Shown piece by piece: positions 7,832 to 16,493 of a stretch of DNA of 64,000 nucleotides. The notes under the pieces are model-generated. The model did not search any database, was not told the DNA's origin, and was given only the letters and a program-made list of their open reading frames with translations. This DNA comes from Rhizobium sp. N324 (GTDB taxonomy: Bacteria; Pseudomonadota; Alphaproteobacteria; Rhizobiales; Rhizobiaceae), in NCBI RefSeq assembly GCF_001664485.1, contig NZ_CP013630.1, positions 3,289,001 through 3,353,000 of the forward strand, in the 5' to 3' direction. Numbering within the stretch: position 1 is the stretch's first letter; each line of letters opens with the position of its first letter. The position numbers and the translations under genes were made by a program.

Positions 7832-8118
7832 CTGAGCGTCTCCTTGGTTTCGATGGCCGGACAACGCACGGCGTTCCACGATGTTCCCATACGTTCCGCA
7901 GCGCGAAAGACCGCTTGCGGGATACTATTCACAAGCCATTGGAAAAATTAAATAAAATAAGAATTTTTTGGCCGCTGACGACAATATCGCCAGGCATGAA
8001 TTCTTGTTGCAGCCCCTCTTTTTGCCGTGAGGCCGGCAGCAGTCACAGAAGATTCCGGCTGTCCTTGACGCGGTTTCGGACTATACCCTGAGCATCCGAG
8101 ACACCAAGCGAGGCACTT

Positions 8119-8808
8119 ATGGGCATGCTCCAGGCCGGCATCATTCCGGTGACACCGTTCCAGCAGAACTGCACGATCTTTTTCGATCCCGAGACCAAGG
8201 AAGGCGTCGTCGTCGATCCCGGCGGCGATGTGCCGCTCATCCTGCAGGCGATCGCGCAAAACGGCTTGCTCATCAAGGAAATCTGGCTGACGCACGGCCA
8301 TCTCGACCATGCCGGCGGCGCCAGCGAACTGAAGGAAGCCATCGGCATCGACGTGGTCGGCCCGCATCAGGACGACCTGCCGCTGCTGCAGCGGATCGAG
8401 ACTCAGGCCGAAAAATACGGCATATCGGGATTGCGCAACGTCGTGCCCGACCGCTGGCTGAAGGATGGCGACAAGATCTCTTTCGGCGCCCACGAATTCG
8501 AGGTCTATCATGCGCCCGGCCATGCCCCCGGCCACGTCATCTATTTCAACCGTGCGCAGAATTTTGCCCATCTCGGCGACGTGCTGTTCAACGGCTCGAT
8601 CGGCCGCACCGACCTGCCGGGCGGCAATCATCAGCAGCTTCTCGATTCGATCCGCGACAAGGTGCTGCCGCTCGGAGACGAGGTCGGCTTCATTTGCGGC
8701 CACGGCCCCGGCAGCCGCATCGGCGATGAGCGGCGCAGCAATCCATTTTTGCAGGAAATCAGAGCCCCTGGAGCAGCCGGCGCGGGCGCATCAGGCGAAA
8801 CGCGATAG
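8119..8808 (+). CDS. MBL-fold metallo-hydrolase (glyoxalase II-like)
   Basis: A 229-residue metallo-beta-lactamase fold enzyme. The zinc motif HGHLDH lies at residues 59-64, a further ligand histidine lies in YHAPGHAPGH near residue 135, then GDVLFNGSIGRTDLPGG, and the last histidine in CGHGPGS. The overall shape matches the short YcbL group of glyoxalase II-like hydrolases, which lack the C-terminal substrate domain of GloB. It probably hydrolyses a thioester or similar ester in the cytoplasm. It converges with csaA, 17 bases away. Confidence 0.9.
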   Translation: MGMLQAGIIPVTPFQQNCTIFFDPETKEGVVVDPGGDVPLILQAIAQNGLLIKEIWLTHGHLDHAGGASELKEAIGIDVVGPHQDDLPLLQRIETQAEKYGISGLRNVVPDRWLKDGDKISFGAHEFEVYHAPGHAPGHVIYFNRAQNFAHLGDVLFNGSIGRTDLPGGNHQQLLDSIRDKVLPLGDEVGFICGHGPGSRIGDERRSNPFLQEIRAPGAAGAGASGETR

Positions 8809-8825
8809 AATAAAGCAAGCCGCGT

Positions 8826-9167
8826 TCACATCATCTTGCGGCCGTTCGGCACCCGCTGTCCGACGGCCGCAAGCACGATCGCGCCGTTCTCGTCCTCGAA
8901 TCCCAGCGTCAGCACTTCCGAGCGGAACGGCCCGATCTGGCGCGGCGGGAAATTGACGACACCAAGCACCTGCCGGCCAACCAGGCTTTCGGGCGTGTAA
9001 TGCACGGTGATCTGCGCCGAGGATTTTCTGATGCCGATCTCGGGACCGAAATCGATGACCAGCTTGATCGCCGGCTTGCGCGCTTCCGGAAAGAGACTGG
9101 CTTCGATGATCGTGCCGACGCGAATGTCGACACGCTCGAAATCAGCGAAGCTAATCTCCTCGGCCAT
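8826..9167 (-). CDS. csaA: CsaA-type tRNA-binding protein
   Basis: A 113-residue single tRNA-binding (OB-fold) domain, the normal size for CsaA. Diagnostic segments are [11 protein letters not shown] at the N-terminus, [15 protein letters not shown] and the terminal VPNGRKM. CsaA is a dimer with chaperone-like and tRNA-binding activity in the cytoplasm. The start at MAEEISF is taken over an upstream extension that overlaps proC and lacks homology. It lies ten bases after proC, so it is the third gene of a ybjN-proC-csaA operon. Confidence 0.92.
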   Translation of the reverse strand: MAEEISFADFERVDIRVGTIIEASLFPEARKPAIKLVIDFGPEIGIRKSSAQITVHYTPESLVGRQVLGVVNFPPRQIGPFRSEVLTLGFEDENGAIVLAAVGQRVPNGRKMM

Positions 9168-9177
9168 ATCGTCTCCG

Positions 9178-10005
9178 TCAGCCGGCCAGCTCTTCGGCCC
9201 GCTTGCGCGCCGCCGCCAGTGCCGCGTCGAACAGAGGCTGCATGCCATCTTCGGCCATCAGCACGGCGAGTGCCGCCGCCGTCGTTCCGCCGGGAGAGGT
9301 CACGTTCTGCCGCAACCGCGAAGCGTCGTCGGGGGACTGGTGCAAAAGTTCACCAGCCCCCGCGACTGTTTCCCGCGCAAGACGCATGGCGAGGTCCGCC
9401 TGCAGGCCGAGTTTACGGCCTGCCTCCGCCATACATTCGACGAGATAGAACACATAGGCAGGACCGCTGCCCGAAAGCGCCGTCACCGCATCGATATCGG
9501 CCTCCGCAGGCACCCATTCCACCGGACCCGAGACGCTGAGAAGGGAATGGACACGTTCGCGCTGCTGTTTGCTGACCGCTGAATTGGCAAAGGCGCCGGT
9601 GACGCCGCGCCCGACCATTGCCGGCGTATTCGGCATGGCCCGCACCATGGCGGCTTTGCCCAGATGCTTCTCGAGGAAACCGAGCGTCTTGCCGGCGGCC
9701 ACCGAGACGATGACGGTTTCCGGCCCGACGGCACTATTCACCGCCGGCAGCACCGCCTCCATCACCTGCGGCTTGACCGCGAGAAACAGCACGCTGGCCT
9801 TCAGATCCGCAGGAGCGGCAACCATATGTGTCGCGCCGGCCTCACTGATCGTCGCCAGCATCGCCGGCGACGGGCCGGGATCGACGACAATGACGGCCGA
9901 GCCCGGAACACCGCTTTTCAGCCAGCCGGAGAGCATCGCCCCGCCCATATTTCCGGCGCCGATCAGGACGACCGGATTTGTCGAGGAGAACGTGTTTGCA
10001 GGCAT
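9178..10005 (-). CDS. proC: pyrroline-5-carboxylate reductase
   Basis: A 275-residue enzyme that reduces 1-pyrroline-5-carboxylate to proline with NAD(P)H, the last step of proline synthesis. The Rossmann motif [13 protein letters not shown] begins near residue 11. [13 protein letters not shown] is near residue 120, and the C-terminal dimer domain has [11 protein letters not shown] and [10 protein letters not shown]. The frame continues upstream inside the ybjN gene, but the ATG at MPANTFSS gives the usual length. It is separated from the ybjN stop by one base (TAA-G-ATG), so the two are coupled. Confidence 0.96.
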   Translation of the reverse strand: MPANTFSSTNPVVLIGAGNMGGAMLSGWLKSGVPGSAVIVVDPGPSPAMLATISEAGATHMVAAPADLKASVLFLAVKPQVMEAVLPAVNSAVGPETVIVSVAAGKTLGFLEKHLGKAAMVRAMPNTPAMVGRGVTGAFANSAVSKQQRERVHSLLSVSGPVEWVPAEADIDAVTALSGSGPAYVFYLVECMAEAGRKLGLQADLAMRLARETVAGAGELLHQSPDDASRLRQNVTSPGGTTAAALAVLMAEDGMQPLFDAALAAARKRAEELAG

Positions 10006-10006
10006 C

Positions 10007-10507
10007 TTATGCCTCGCCGACTGTTTCGAACAACACGGCTTCCATCGCCTTCGTCGCTTCCATGCCGGACCAGACGACGAACTGGAATGCCTGGAAATAG
10101 GCTTCGCAGGTATCGAGCGCGCTCGAAAGCAGCACCTCCACCTGGCGGTTGGTGGGGTCCGCGCCGCCAGCCAGCAGCAGCGACTGGCGGAAGATGACGA
10201 CATCTTCCTGGCGCCAGAGGTCGAAATGCCCCATCAGCACCTGCCCGTTGATCGCCGAGAGCAGCTTAACCACCTCGTTGACCCTGATGTCGGGAACTTT
10301 GATATCGAAGGCGCAGCCAAGGTGCAGCGCCTCGAATTCCTCCATCCAGGAGAAGGAGACGTGATAGTCCGTCCAGCGGCCCTCGACCGTCATCGCGATC
10401 TCGTCCTCGCCGGAGCGTTCGAACGACCAGTCGTTGTTGGAGGCAACGTACTCGATCATATCGACCGGGTTCGACTGACGCTCGACTTCCAATTCCATCA
10501 GGTTCAT
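10007..10507 (-). CDS. YbjN domain-containing protein
   Basis: A 166-residue acidic, soluble protein of the YbjN family (HFDLWRQEDVVIFRQSLLL near the middle). Members resemble type III secretion chaperones in fold and are proposed sensory or regulatory proteins; no catalytic residues are known. The start is an ATG with an aaggtg ribosome site. It heads the proC operon, an arrangement common in Rhizobiales, which suggests shared regulation and not necessarily a role in proline synthesis. Confidence 0.85.
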   Translation of the reverse strand: MNLMELEVERQSNPVDMIEYVASNNDWSFERSGEDEIAMTVEGRWTDYHVSFSWMEEFEALHLGCAFDIKVPDIRVNEVVKLLSAINGQVLMGHFDLWRQEDVVIFRQSLLLAGGADPTNRQVEVLLSSALDTCEAYFQAFQFVVWSGMEATKAMEAVLFETVGEA

Positions 10508-10694
10508 GCAGCACCTTCTTGACCGGAACGAATGCGACCTAACTTGGTGTACGAACACAAGAAAAGACACACGCAAATACCGGAACCACCACTCGGATGA
10601 TCGTTGAACCGCTGCCAGACTTAACGCAGATAACCTGCCCGGAGCTTACCAAGTCGCTTCGAATCATCATTTAAAATCAGTGTATAATGCCCCT

Positions 10695-10840
10695 TGCCAC
10701 CTGCCAGCCCCCTGAGGGGAAATTAGGCCGCGCCACTGTGGAAAGGCTCTTCGAAATTCAATTCAGAAGGGAGAATAAGCGACTCTGCGAATTGGCTTTT
10801 TTGGCAGTGTCCACAGGTGGAAAACTCACCTGAATTTTTT
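10695..10840 (+). ncRNA. candidate intergenic small RNA of about 146 nt
   Basis: A consensus TATAAT box at 10683-10688, unusual in this GC-rich genome, stands 146 bases before a good terminator. The terminator has stem caggtg/cacctg, a seven-base loop and then aatttttt. No open frame fits between. The RNA can fold in alternative ways: ccacctg near the 5' end pairs with caggtgg at 10814-10820, which is also the first arm of the terminator, and ctgcca pairs with tggcag at 10802-10807. The -35 region is poor. It could be one of the known rhizobial trans-acting RNAs or a 6S-like RNA; I cannot assign a family. Confidence 0.5.
10814..10840 (+). terminator. rho-independent terminator of the candidate small RNA
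   Basis: A caggtg/cacctg stem (10814-10819 and 10827-10832) with loop gaaaact is followed by aatttttt. Both flanking protein genes are on the minus strand, so this plus-strand terminator has no protein gene to serve. Confidence 0.7.
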
Positions 10841-10983
10841 GTGACGGATGCGGCGTGTGGCATGAAGGCAACGCCGCATCTGCGTCATATCGGGACGTTA
10901 AAGCATGCCGCGCAAAGTGCTCAGCGGTTTGCGGTTGTGGAGACAAACGGCCAGGGAGGGAATCTGAAAGATCGCGACGCGCT

Positions 10984-11244
10984 TCAGTGCCCCTCGCCGG
11001 CAAGCCTCGCCTCAAGCGCCGCGATGCGGGCGGCAAGCGCCTCGTTTTCGTCGCGCGCCTTGATCGCCATCTCGCGCACGGCCTCGAACTCCTCGCGCTT
11101 GACGATATCCATGCTGTTCAGCCAACGCTCGGCCTGGGCGTTGAAGGCGGTCTCGATCTCCTTGCGGACGCCCTGGGCAGCACCTGCCGCATCGGTCATC
11201 AGCTTGGCGAATTCGTCCATGATGCGGTTCGTTCCGGTCGTCAT
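10984..11244 (-). CDS. accessory factor UbiK/BMFP family protein
   Basis: An 86-residue, mostly helical protein. The N-terminal amphipathic region contains MDEFAKLMTDAAGAAQGVRK, and the C-terminal coiled coil is REEFEAVREMAIKARDENEA. This is the membrane-fusogenic BMFP / UbiK family. In enterobacteria UbiK assists the ubiquinone synthesis complex; the Brucella homologue was studied as a fusogenic trimer. The start at MTTGTNRI is preceded by a gagaaaaac segment and gives the family's usual size. It is divergent from lgt. Confidence 0.85.
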   Translation of the reverse strand: MTTGTNRIMDEFAKLMTDAAGAAQGVRKEIETAFNAQAERWLNSMDIVKREEFEAVREMAIKARDENEALAARIAALEARLAGEGH

Positions 11245-11447
11245 GGCGTTTTTCTCCCTTCGCATGAGGTGAACTTCAGCCCTTTGGGGCCTCAAGGATT
11301 GAGGTAGGGCTTCGCCACCCGCGATGCAAGCGCTTTGCATTGGATCGGCTTGCCGGAACGGGCCGCGAAAGCGCCATCACGAATAATGGACTTGACCGTC
11401 CGGGATCGCAGCGGCATGTTCCGCGCAACCAAACAGGTGGGAAAACC

Positions 11448-12296
11448 TTGCCGACAGCAGCCAATCTCCTTGCCATCATGCCTTTCCCGGACATCGATCC
11501 GATCGCCTTTTCGATCGGCCCGCTGGCGATTCATTGGTACGGTCTCGCTTATGTCGCCGGCATCCTGCTCGGCTGGGCCTATGCGCGCCGTCTCGCCGCC
11601 AATGACAGTCTCTGGCCAGGCAACGTCTCGCCGATGTCTAAGACGCAGCTCGACGATTTCATCGTCTGGGCCGCCCTCGGCGTCGTCCTCGGCGGCCGTC
11701 TCGGCTATATTTTCTTCTATGATCTTCCCGCCGTCATGCGCAGTCCCATCCGTGCGCTCGAGATCTGGAACGGCGGCATGTCCTTCCATGGCGGCCTGAC
11801 GGGTACGACGATCGCCATGATCGTCTTTGCCCGCCGCAACGGCATCCCGATCTGGAGCCTGTTCGATATCGTCGCCACCGTCGTTCCCTTCGGGCTGTTC
11901 TTCGGCCGCATCGCCAATTTCATCAATGGCGAACTCTGGGGCCGGCTGACCGACGTACCCTGGGCCGTGGTTTTCCCGACCGGCGGTCCCTTCGCCCGCC
12001 ACCCGAGCCAGCTTTACGAAGCCGGCCTCGAAGGCATCGTTCTCCTCCTGGTGCTGGCCGCCCTGGTTTACGGCATGCGGGCGCTGAAGAGCCCCGGCTT
12101 CATCACCGGCGTCTTCGTCTGCGGTTATGCGCTGTCGCGCATCTTCGTCGAATTCTTCCGCGAGCCTGACGCCCAGCTCGGTTACCTCCTCGGCACGAAC
12201 TGGCTGACCATGGGCATGGTGCTCTCCTCCCCGATGATCCTGCTCGGCCTCTGGGCGATGCTCAGGGCCCGCCGCCAGGCTGCGCTGCAGCTCTGA
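11448..12296 (+). CDS. lgt: prolipoprotein diacylglyceryl transferase
   Basis: A 282-residue inner-membrane enzyme with about seven membrane segments. It transfers diacylglycerol from phosphatidylglycerol to the lipobox cysteine of prelipoproteins. The Lgt signature [14 protein letters not shown] and the HGGLTG motif are intact, as is HWYGLAYV in the first third. I choose the TTG at 11448, which has a ggtggga ribosome site a few bases upstream; the ATG at 11478 has no recognisable site. It is followed 19 bases later by the methyltransferase gene, indicating an operon. A likely substrate is encoded nearby at 15570. Confidence 0.95.
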   Translation: MPTAANLLAIMPFPDIDPIAFSIGPLAIHWYGLAYVAGILLGWAYARRLAANDSLWPGNVSPMSKTQLDDFIVWAALGVVLGGRLGYIFFYDLPAVMRSPIRALEIWNGGMSFHGGLTGTTIAMIVFARRNGIPIWSLFDIVATVVPFGLFFGRIANFINGELWGRLTDVPWAVVFPTGGPFARHPSQLYEAGLEGIVLLLVLAALVYGMRALKSPGFITGVFVCGYALSRIFVEFFREPDAQLGYLLGTNWLTMGMVLSSPMILLGLWAMLRARRQAALQL

Positions 12297-12315
12297 AAAC
12301 GGCAGGACGCGCGAC

Positions 12316-13416
12316 ATGACCACCGCTCTAGGCGAAAAGATCAAGGCGATCATCCAGGCCAACGGCCCGATCAGCGTCACCGATTATTTCTCGCTCTGCC
12401 TGGCTGATCCCGAACACGGCTACTACCGCACCCGCGAGCCCTTCGGCCGGTCCGGTGATTTCGTGACCGCGCCCGAAGTCAGCCAGATCTTCGGCGAGAT
12501 GATCGGCGTCTTCATCGTCCATGCCTGGCAGCGTCACGGCACGCCGGCGGGCGTGCGCCTCGTCGAGATTGGCCCCGGCCGCGGCACGATGATGGCGGAC
12601 ATGCTGCGCGTCATTTCCCGCATCGCCCCGCCCCTCATGGAGGCGATGACCGTGCATCTCGTCGAAACCAGCGAGCGCCTGCGCGACGTCCAGAGCCAGA
12701 CGCTCGAAGCCTACGGCGAGAAGATCACCTGGCACGGCGGCTTCGATGAAGTCCCGCCAGGCTTCACGCTGATCGCCGCCAACGAATTGTTCGACGCCAT
12801 TCCGATCCGCCAGTTCGTCCGCATGCCGACGGGTTTCCGCGAGCGCATGATCGGCATTGATGCCGAGGGCGAGCTGACCTTCGCCGCCGGCGTCGCCGGC
12901 CTCGATCCGGCGCTTCTGCCCGAACCAGTGCAGAACCTGCCGCTCGGCACGCTCTTCGAAATCTCGCCTGCCCGCCAGGCGGTGATGATGGCGATCTGCG
13001 AGCGGCTGCGCGCCTTCGGCGGCACGGCGCTCGCGATCGATTACGGTCATCTCGTCACCGGCTTCGGCGATACGCTGCAGGCCGTGCGCATGCATGAATT
13101 CGACCCGCCGCTCGCCCATCCCGGTGAAGCCGATCTGACGAGCCATGTCGACTTCCAGCAGCTCGCCGAAACCGCGCTTGCGGCCGGCGTCCATCTGAAC
13201 GGCGCTCTGCATCAAGGTGATTTTCTGACCGGGCTCGGCATCCTCGAACGTGCCGCCGCCCTCGGCCAGGATCGCGAGCCGCAAACGCAGCAGGTTATCC
13301 AAGCGGCAGTCGAACGGCTCGCCGGCGCCGGTGAGGGCCGGATGGGTGAACTCTTCAAGGCGATGGCCGTCTCTCATCCGGCAGTCGACCTCATGCCCTT
13401 TCGCCCGGTGGATTGA
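12316..13416 (+). CDS. class I SAM-dependent methyltransferase, NDUFAF7/MidA family
   Basis: A 366-residue protein of the DUF185 family. The SAM-binding loop is LVEIGPGRGTMMADMLR near residue 88. Other family blocks are DYFSLCLADPEHGYYRTR at the N-terminus and ALAIDYGH near residue 240. The mitochondrial relative NDUFAF7 methylates an arginine of a complex I subunit during assembly, so a bacterial role in complex I maturation is plausible but not shown. It lies between lgt and pgeF on the same strand. Confidence 0.9.
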   Translation: MTTALGEKIKAIIQANGPISVTDYFSLCLADPEHGYYRTREPFGRSGDFVTAPEVSQIFGEMIGVFIVHAWQRHGTPAGVRLVEIGPGRGTMMADMLRVISRIAPPLMEAMTVHLVETSERLRDVQSQTLEAYGEKITWHGGFDEVPPGFTLIAANELFDAIPIRQFVRMPTGFRERMIGIDAEGELTFAAGVAGLDPALLPEPVQNLPLGTLFEISPARQAVMMAICERLRAFGGTALAIDYGHLVTGFGDTLQAVRMHEFDPPLAHPGEADLTSHVDFQQLAETALAAGVHLNGALHQGDFLTGLGILERAAALGQDREPQTQQVIQAAVERLAGAGEGRMGELFKAMAVSHPAVDLMPFRPVD

Positions 13417-13527
13417 CAGGGCGCACGCGGCTAGTTCAACATCCGCGCGACCAAGAACTTGAAGCGCGCCGCCAGTGCGATGCGCTTGGGATAATAACAA
13501 ACCTCTTAAAAAACCCCGGAATCACAG

Positions 13528-14322
13528 ATGCAGGACGCGGCCTCTCCCGCACCGATCGAAAGTGCGCTGCTGAACGAAGCGGCGGGCGGCACTATCCGCC
13601 ACGGTTATTTCACCCGCGCCGGCGGCGTTTCCGAAGGGCTGTATCATGGCCTCAATGTCGGCCTCAGCTCCAACGACGAACGCGACAAGGTCCTGGAAAA
13701 CCGCCGCCGCGTCGCCGCCTGGTTCGACCTGCCGGTCGAGCGGCTGGCGACCGTGCATCAGGTGCATTCCCCCGATGTCGTGACGATCGATGCCGATTAC
13801 GACGGCGCCCGCCCCGACGCGGATGCGATGGTAACGCGCACCCCCGGCATCGTGCTTGGCGTGCTTGGCGCCGATTGCGGCCCCATCCTGTTTGCCGACC
13901 CGGACAATCGCGTCGTCGGCGCCGCCCATGCCGGCTGGAAGGGCGCGCTGACGGGCGTGCTTGAAAACACCATCGCCGCCATGGAGAGGCTGGGGGCGGA
14001 CCGCGCACGCATTATCGCCTGCCTCGGCCCGTCGATCAGCCAGACAAGCTATGAGGTCGGCCCGGAATTCGTCGAGCGCTTCCTCGCCGAGAACCCGGAT
14101 TACCGACGTTTCTTCGCGCCTTCGGCAAAGCCCGGCCACGCCATGTTCGATCTGCCGGCATTGACCGTCGACCGACTGACGAAAGCCGGCGTGCGGGCGG
14201 AAAGCCTTGGCCTCTGCACCTATCCGGACAGCGAGCGCTTCTTTTCCTACCGCAGGACGACACATCGCAAGGAGCCGGATTACGGCCGCCAGATTTCCGC
14301 GATCTCAATCAGGGAGACTTGA
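13528..14322 (+). CDS. pgeF: peptidoglycan editing factor PgeF (laccase-domain protein)
   Basis: A 264-residue protein of the YfiH/PgeF family, once annotated as polyphenol oxidase. The metal-site residues are visible in HQVHSPDVV (near residue 76), LGADCGPILFAD and AAHAGWKGAL. In E. coli, PgeF removes wrongly incorporated L-serine from peptidoglycan precursors. It is followed by an M24 hydrolase whose ATG is five bases after this stop, so the two are co-transcribed. Confidence 0.92.
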   Translation: MQDAASPAPIESALLNEAAGGTIRHGYFTRAGGVSEGLYHGLNVGLSSNDERDKVLENRRRVAAWFDLPVERLATVHQVHSPDVVTIDADYDGARPDADAMVTRTPGIVLGVLGADCGPILFADPDNRVVGAAHAGWKGALTGVLENTIAAMERLGADRARIIACLGPSISQTSYEVGPEFVERFLAENPDYRRFFAPSAKPGHAMFDLPALTVDRLTKAGVRAESLGLCTYPDSERFFSYRRTTHRKEPDYGRQISAISIRET

Positions 14323-14327
14323 GCAGA

Positions 14328-15479
14328 ATGGCACTGCACTTCGAAAAGGCCGAATTCGCAAGCCGGCTTGCGCGCCTCACCGAGAAGATGAAGGAAGAAA
14401 AGCTCGACGCCCTGCTGCTCTTCGCCCAGGAAAGCATGTACTGGCTGACCGGCTACGACACCTTCGGCTACTGCTTCTTCCAGACGCTGATCGTCAAGAG
14501 CGACGGCACCATGGCGCTGATCACCCGCTCGGCCGATCTTCGCCAGGCCAGGCACACCTCGATCCTCGAGGACATCCACATCTGGGTCGACCGGGTCAAT
14601 GCCGATCCGACGCTCGACCTGAAGAACCTGCTGGTCGAGATGGACCTGCTCGGCGCCCGCATCGGAGTGGAATATGACACGCACGGCATGACCGGCCGTA
14701 TTTCCCGGCTGCTCGACGCGCAGCTGACCACGTTCGGCCAGATCGTCGACGCATCCTATCTCGTCAGCCGGCTGCGCCTCGTCAAAAGCCCGACTGAGGT
14801 CGCCTATGTCGAGCGCGCCGCTGTTCTCGCCGACGACGCGCTCGACGCCGCGATCCGGCTCACGAAGCCCGGCGCCGACGAGGCCGATATCCTCGCCGCC
14901 ATGCAGGGCGCGATCTTTTCCGGCGGCGGCGATTATCCCGCCAACGAGTTTATCATCGGCTCCGGCGCCGATGCTCTGCTTTGCCGCTACAAGGCCGGCC
15001 GCCGCAAACTCGACGCCAGCGACCAGCTGACGCTCGAATGGGCCGGCACTTACGCGCATTACCATGCCGCCATGATGCGCACGATCGTCATCGGCGAGCC
15101 GATGCAACGCCACCGCGAGCTCTATAATGCCTGCCGCGAAACCATCGAGGCGATCGAGACCGTGCTGAAGCCGGGCCACAGCTTCGGCGACGTCTTCGAC
15201 ATGCATGCCAGGATCATGGACGAGCGCGGCCTCGCCCGCCACCGGCTGAACGCCTGTGGTTATTCGCTCGGCGCCCGCTTCTCGCCCTCCTGGATGGAGC
15301 ATCAGATGTTCCATGCCGGCAATCCGCAGCCGATCGAGCCGAACATGTCGCTTTTCGTGCACATGATCATCGCCGATTCAGACACAGGCACGGCGATGAC
15401 GCTCGGCCAGACCTATCTGACGACGGCGGATGCGCCGCGCGCGTTGTCCCGCCACCCTCTCGATTTCATCGGTCTTTGA
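14328..15479 (+). CDS. M24 family hydrolase (creatinase / ectoine-hydrolase-like)
   Basis: A 383-residue protein with the creatinase N-terminal domain (YWLTGYDTFGYCFFQ) and a pita-bread C-terminal domain. The canonical metal ligands are not preserved: the motif normally starting with Asp reads LEWAGTYAHYHAAMMRT, with Glu and Ala in the two Asp positions. Loss of ligands is typical of creatinase and the EutD/DoeA ectoine hydrolase branch, which cleave C-N bonds without two metals. I therefore do not call it an Xaa-Pro aminopeptidase. The ATG at 14328 has an agggag site upstream. The substrate is unknown. Confidence 0.88.
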   Translation: MALHFEKAEFASRLARLTEKMKEEKLDALLLFAQESMYWLTGYDTFGYCFFQTLIVKSDGTMALITRSADLRQARHTSILEDIHIWVDRVNADPTLDLKNLLVEMDLLGARIGVEYDTHGMTGRISRLLDAQLTTFGQIVDASYLVSRLRLVKSPTEVAYVERAAVLADDALDAAIRLTKPGADEADILAAMQGAIFSGGGDYPANEFIIGSGADALLCRYKAGRRKLDASDQLTLEWAGTYAHYHAAMMRTIVIGEPMQRHRELYNACRETIEAIETVLKPGHSFGDVFDMHARIMDERGLARHRLNACGYSLGARFSPSWMEHQMFHAGNPQPIEPNMSLFVHMIIADSDTGTAMTLGQTYLTTADAPRALSRHPLDFIGL

Positions 15480-15569
15480 CCGATGAGAATCCGGAATTGA
15501 CAGACGCCCGCCCCCGCCCCCATAAATTCGGACGGGGCTGATGCGAATGTGGGAAGGACGGATCAAGGG

Positions 15570-16388
15570 ATGACGCGAGCTGCGATTGTGCCCACGCTCC
15601 TGGTCGTCACGGCTCTACTGACCGCCTGCAATACCACCGATGCGCTGACGCCGCAGGTCGATATCGGCGATTCCTCCGCACGCGCGTCGTCGAGCCCGGT
15701 GACGCAGAGCGAGGCCGAGCGTCTCGCGGGCACCCGCCAGCCCAGTTTCGCCGGCGACCAGCAGCCGCGCGGATACCATCCAGCCTATGATCAGTCGCAG
15801 CAGGCCTATCGGCCCGGCACGGGCGCGCCGCCGACGACAATGCAGGAGCAGGCAGACGCCCTGTCGAGGAGCAGTCCCTCGCCGGCCGCCTCCGCCCCGA
15901 TCGAAGGGCAATCACTGCCGCCGCCGGCTTCCGGCGGTGGGCTTCCCGCGCAGTCGGCTCAGCCGATCGAGACGCAACAGCCGCAACAGACCGCCGCCCT
16001 GCCCGCATCCTCCTCTGCCCGCGGCAACACCGTGCGCTTCCTGCCGATCATCGGCGCGCCGGTTCAGGCGGTGACCCCGCTCTCGCGCCAGCTCGGCGCC
16101 GAGGCACGTGCCCACGGCCTTTCCATCCGGAGCTCGACCGATGCGAGCAGCGATTACATTCTCAAAGGTTATCTCTCCGCCTTCAGCGACGACGGCAAGG
16201 TCACCGTGGTCTATGTCTGGGACATTCTCGACAGTAGCGGCGGTCGCCTGCACCGCATCCAGGGGCAGGAAAGCGTGCCGACGGCCGCGGCCGATCCCTG
16301 GGCTGGCGTTCCCGCCTCGGTGATGCAGCAGATCGGCTCGAAAACCATCGCGGAATTCTCCTCCTGGCGGCAGACGCGGGGCGGTTAG
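15570..16388 (+). CDS. putative lipoprotein, function unknown
   Basis: A 272-residue protein with a type II signal peptide: MTRAAIVP, a hydrophobic core, then lipobox LLTAC at about residue 20. Residues 30-150 are low complexity, rich in Gln, Pro, Ser and Ala. The last 110 residues form a compact domain (VRFLPIIGAPVQAVTPLSRQ ... TVVYVWDILDSSGGRLHRIQ) that resembles lipoproteins of many rhizobia with no assigned role. The start at MTRAAIVP is chosen because it begins the signal peptide. It is probably anchored in a membrane, facing the periplasm. Confidence 0.82.
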   Translation: MTRAAIVPTLLVVTALLTACNTTDALTPQVDIGDSSARASSSPVTQSEAERLAGTRQPSFAGDQQPRGYHPAYDQSQQAYRPGTGAPPTTMQEQADALSRSSPSPAASAPIEGQSLPPPASGGGLPAQSAQPIETQQPQQTAALPASSSARGNTVRFLPIIGAPVQAVTPLSRQLGAEARAHGLSIRSSTDASSDYILKGYLSAFSDDGKVTVVYVWDILDSSGGRLHRIQGQESVPTAAADPWAGVPASVMQQIGSKTIAEFSSWRQTRGG

Positions 16389-16493
16389 TCACAAACTTTT
16401 CGCAAATATGAAAGCCTGTGGCGCCTTTGCCCTTGCATTCACGGGGAAGCTGGCTAAAAAGCGCGGCTATCAGCGCATAACGGGCGGACCAAA

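Larger units (their letters stand above)
10508..10983. other. long intergenic region holding a candidate small RNA
   Basis: There is no coding sequence. It contains a plus-strand TATAAT (10683-10688), a rho-independent terminator (10814-10840) and a large hairpin with arms gatgcggcgt (10847-10856) and acgccgcatc (10871-10880), extended by gacg/cgtc with a two-base bulge. The hairpin is not followed by a T-tract on either strand. The candidate RNA is listed separately. Confidence 0.6.

Noticed and set aside
10695..10840. Naming the candidate RNA as 6S RNA or a specific alpha-r RNA
   Set aside because: I could not build a convincing 6S-like closing stem with central bubble, nor recall a decisive family sequence.
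10847..10886. Hairpin as the terminator of the UbiK-like gene
   Set aside because: No T-tract follows on the minus strand, so I list it only as an unexplained structure.
13413..13964. A plus-strand frame starting at the end of the MidA-type gene
   Set aside because: It overlaps pgeF in another frame and is arginine-rich without homology, while pgeF is complete.
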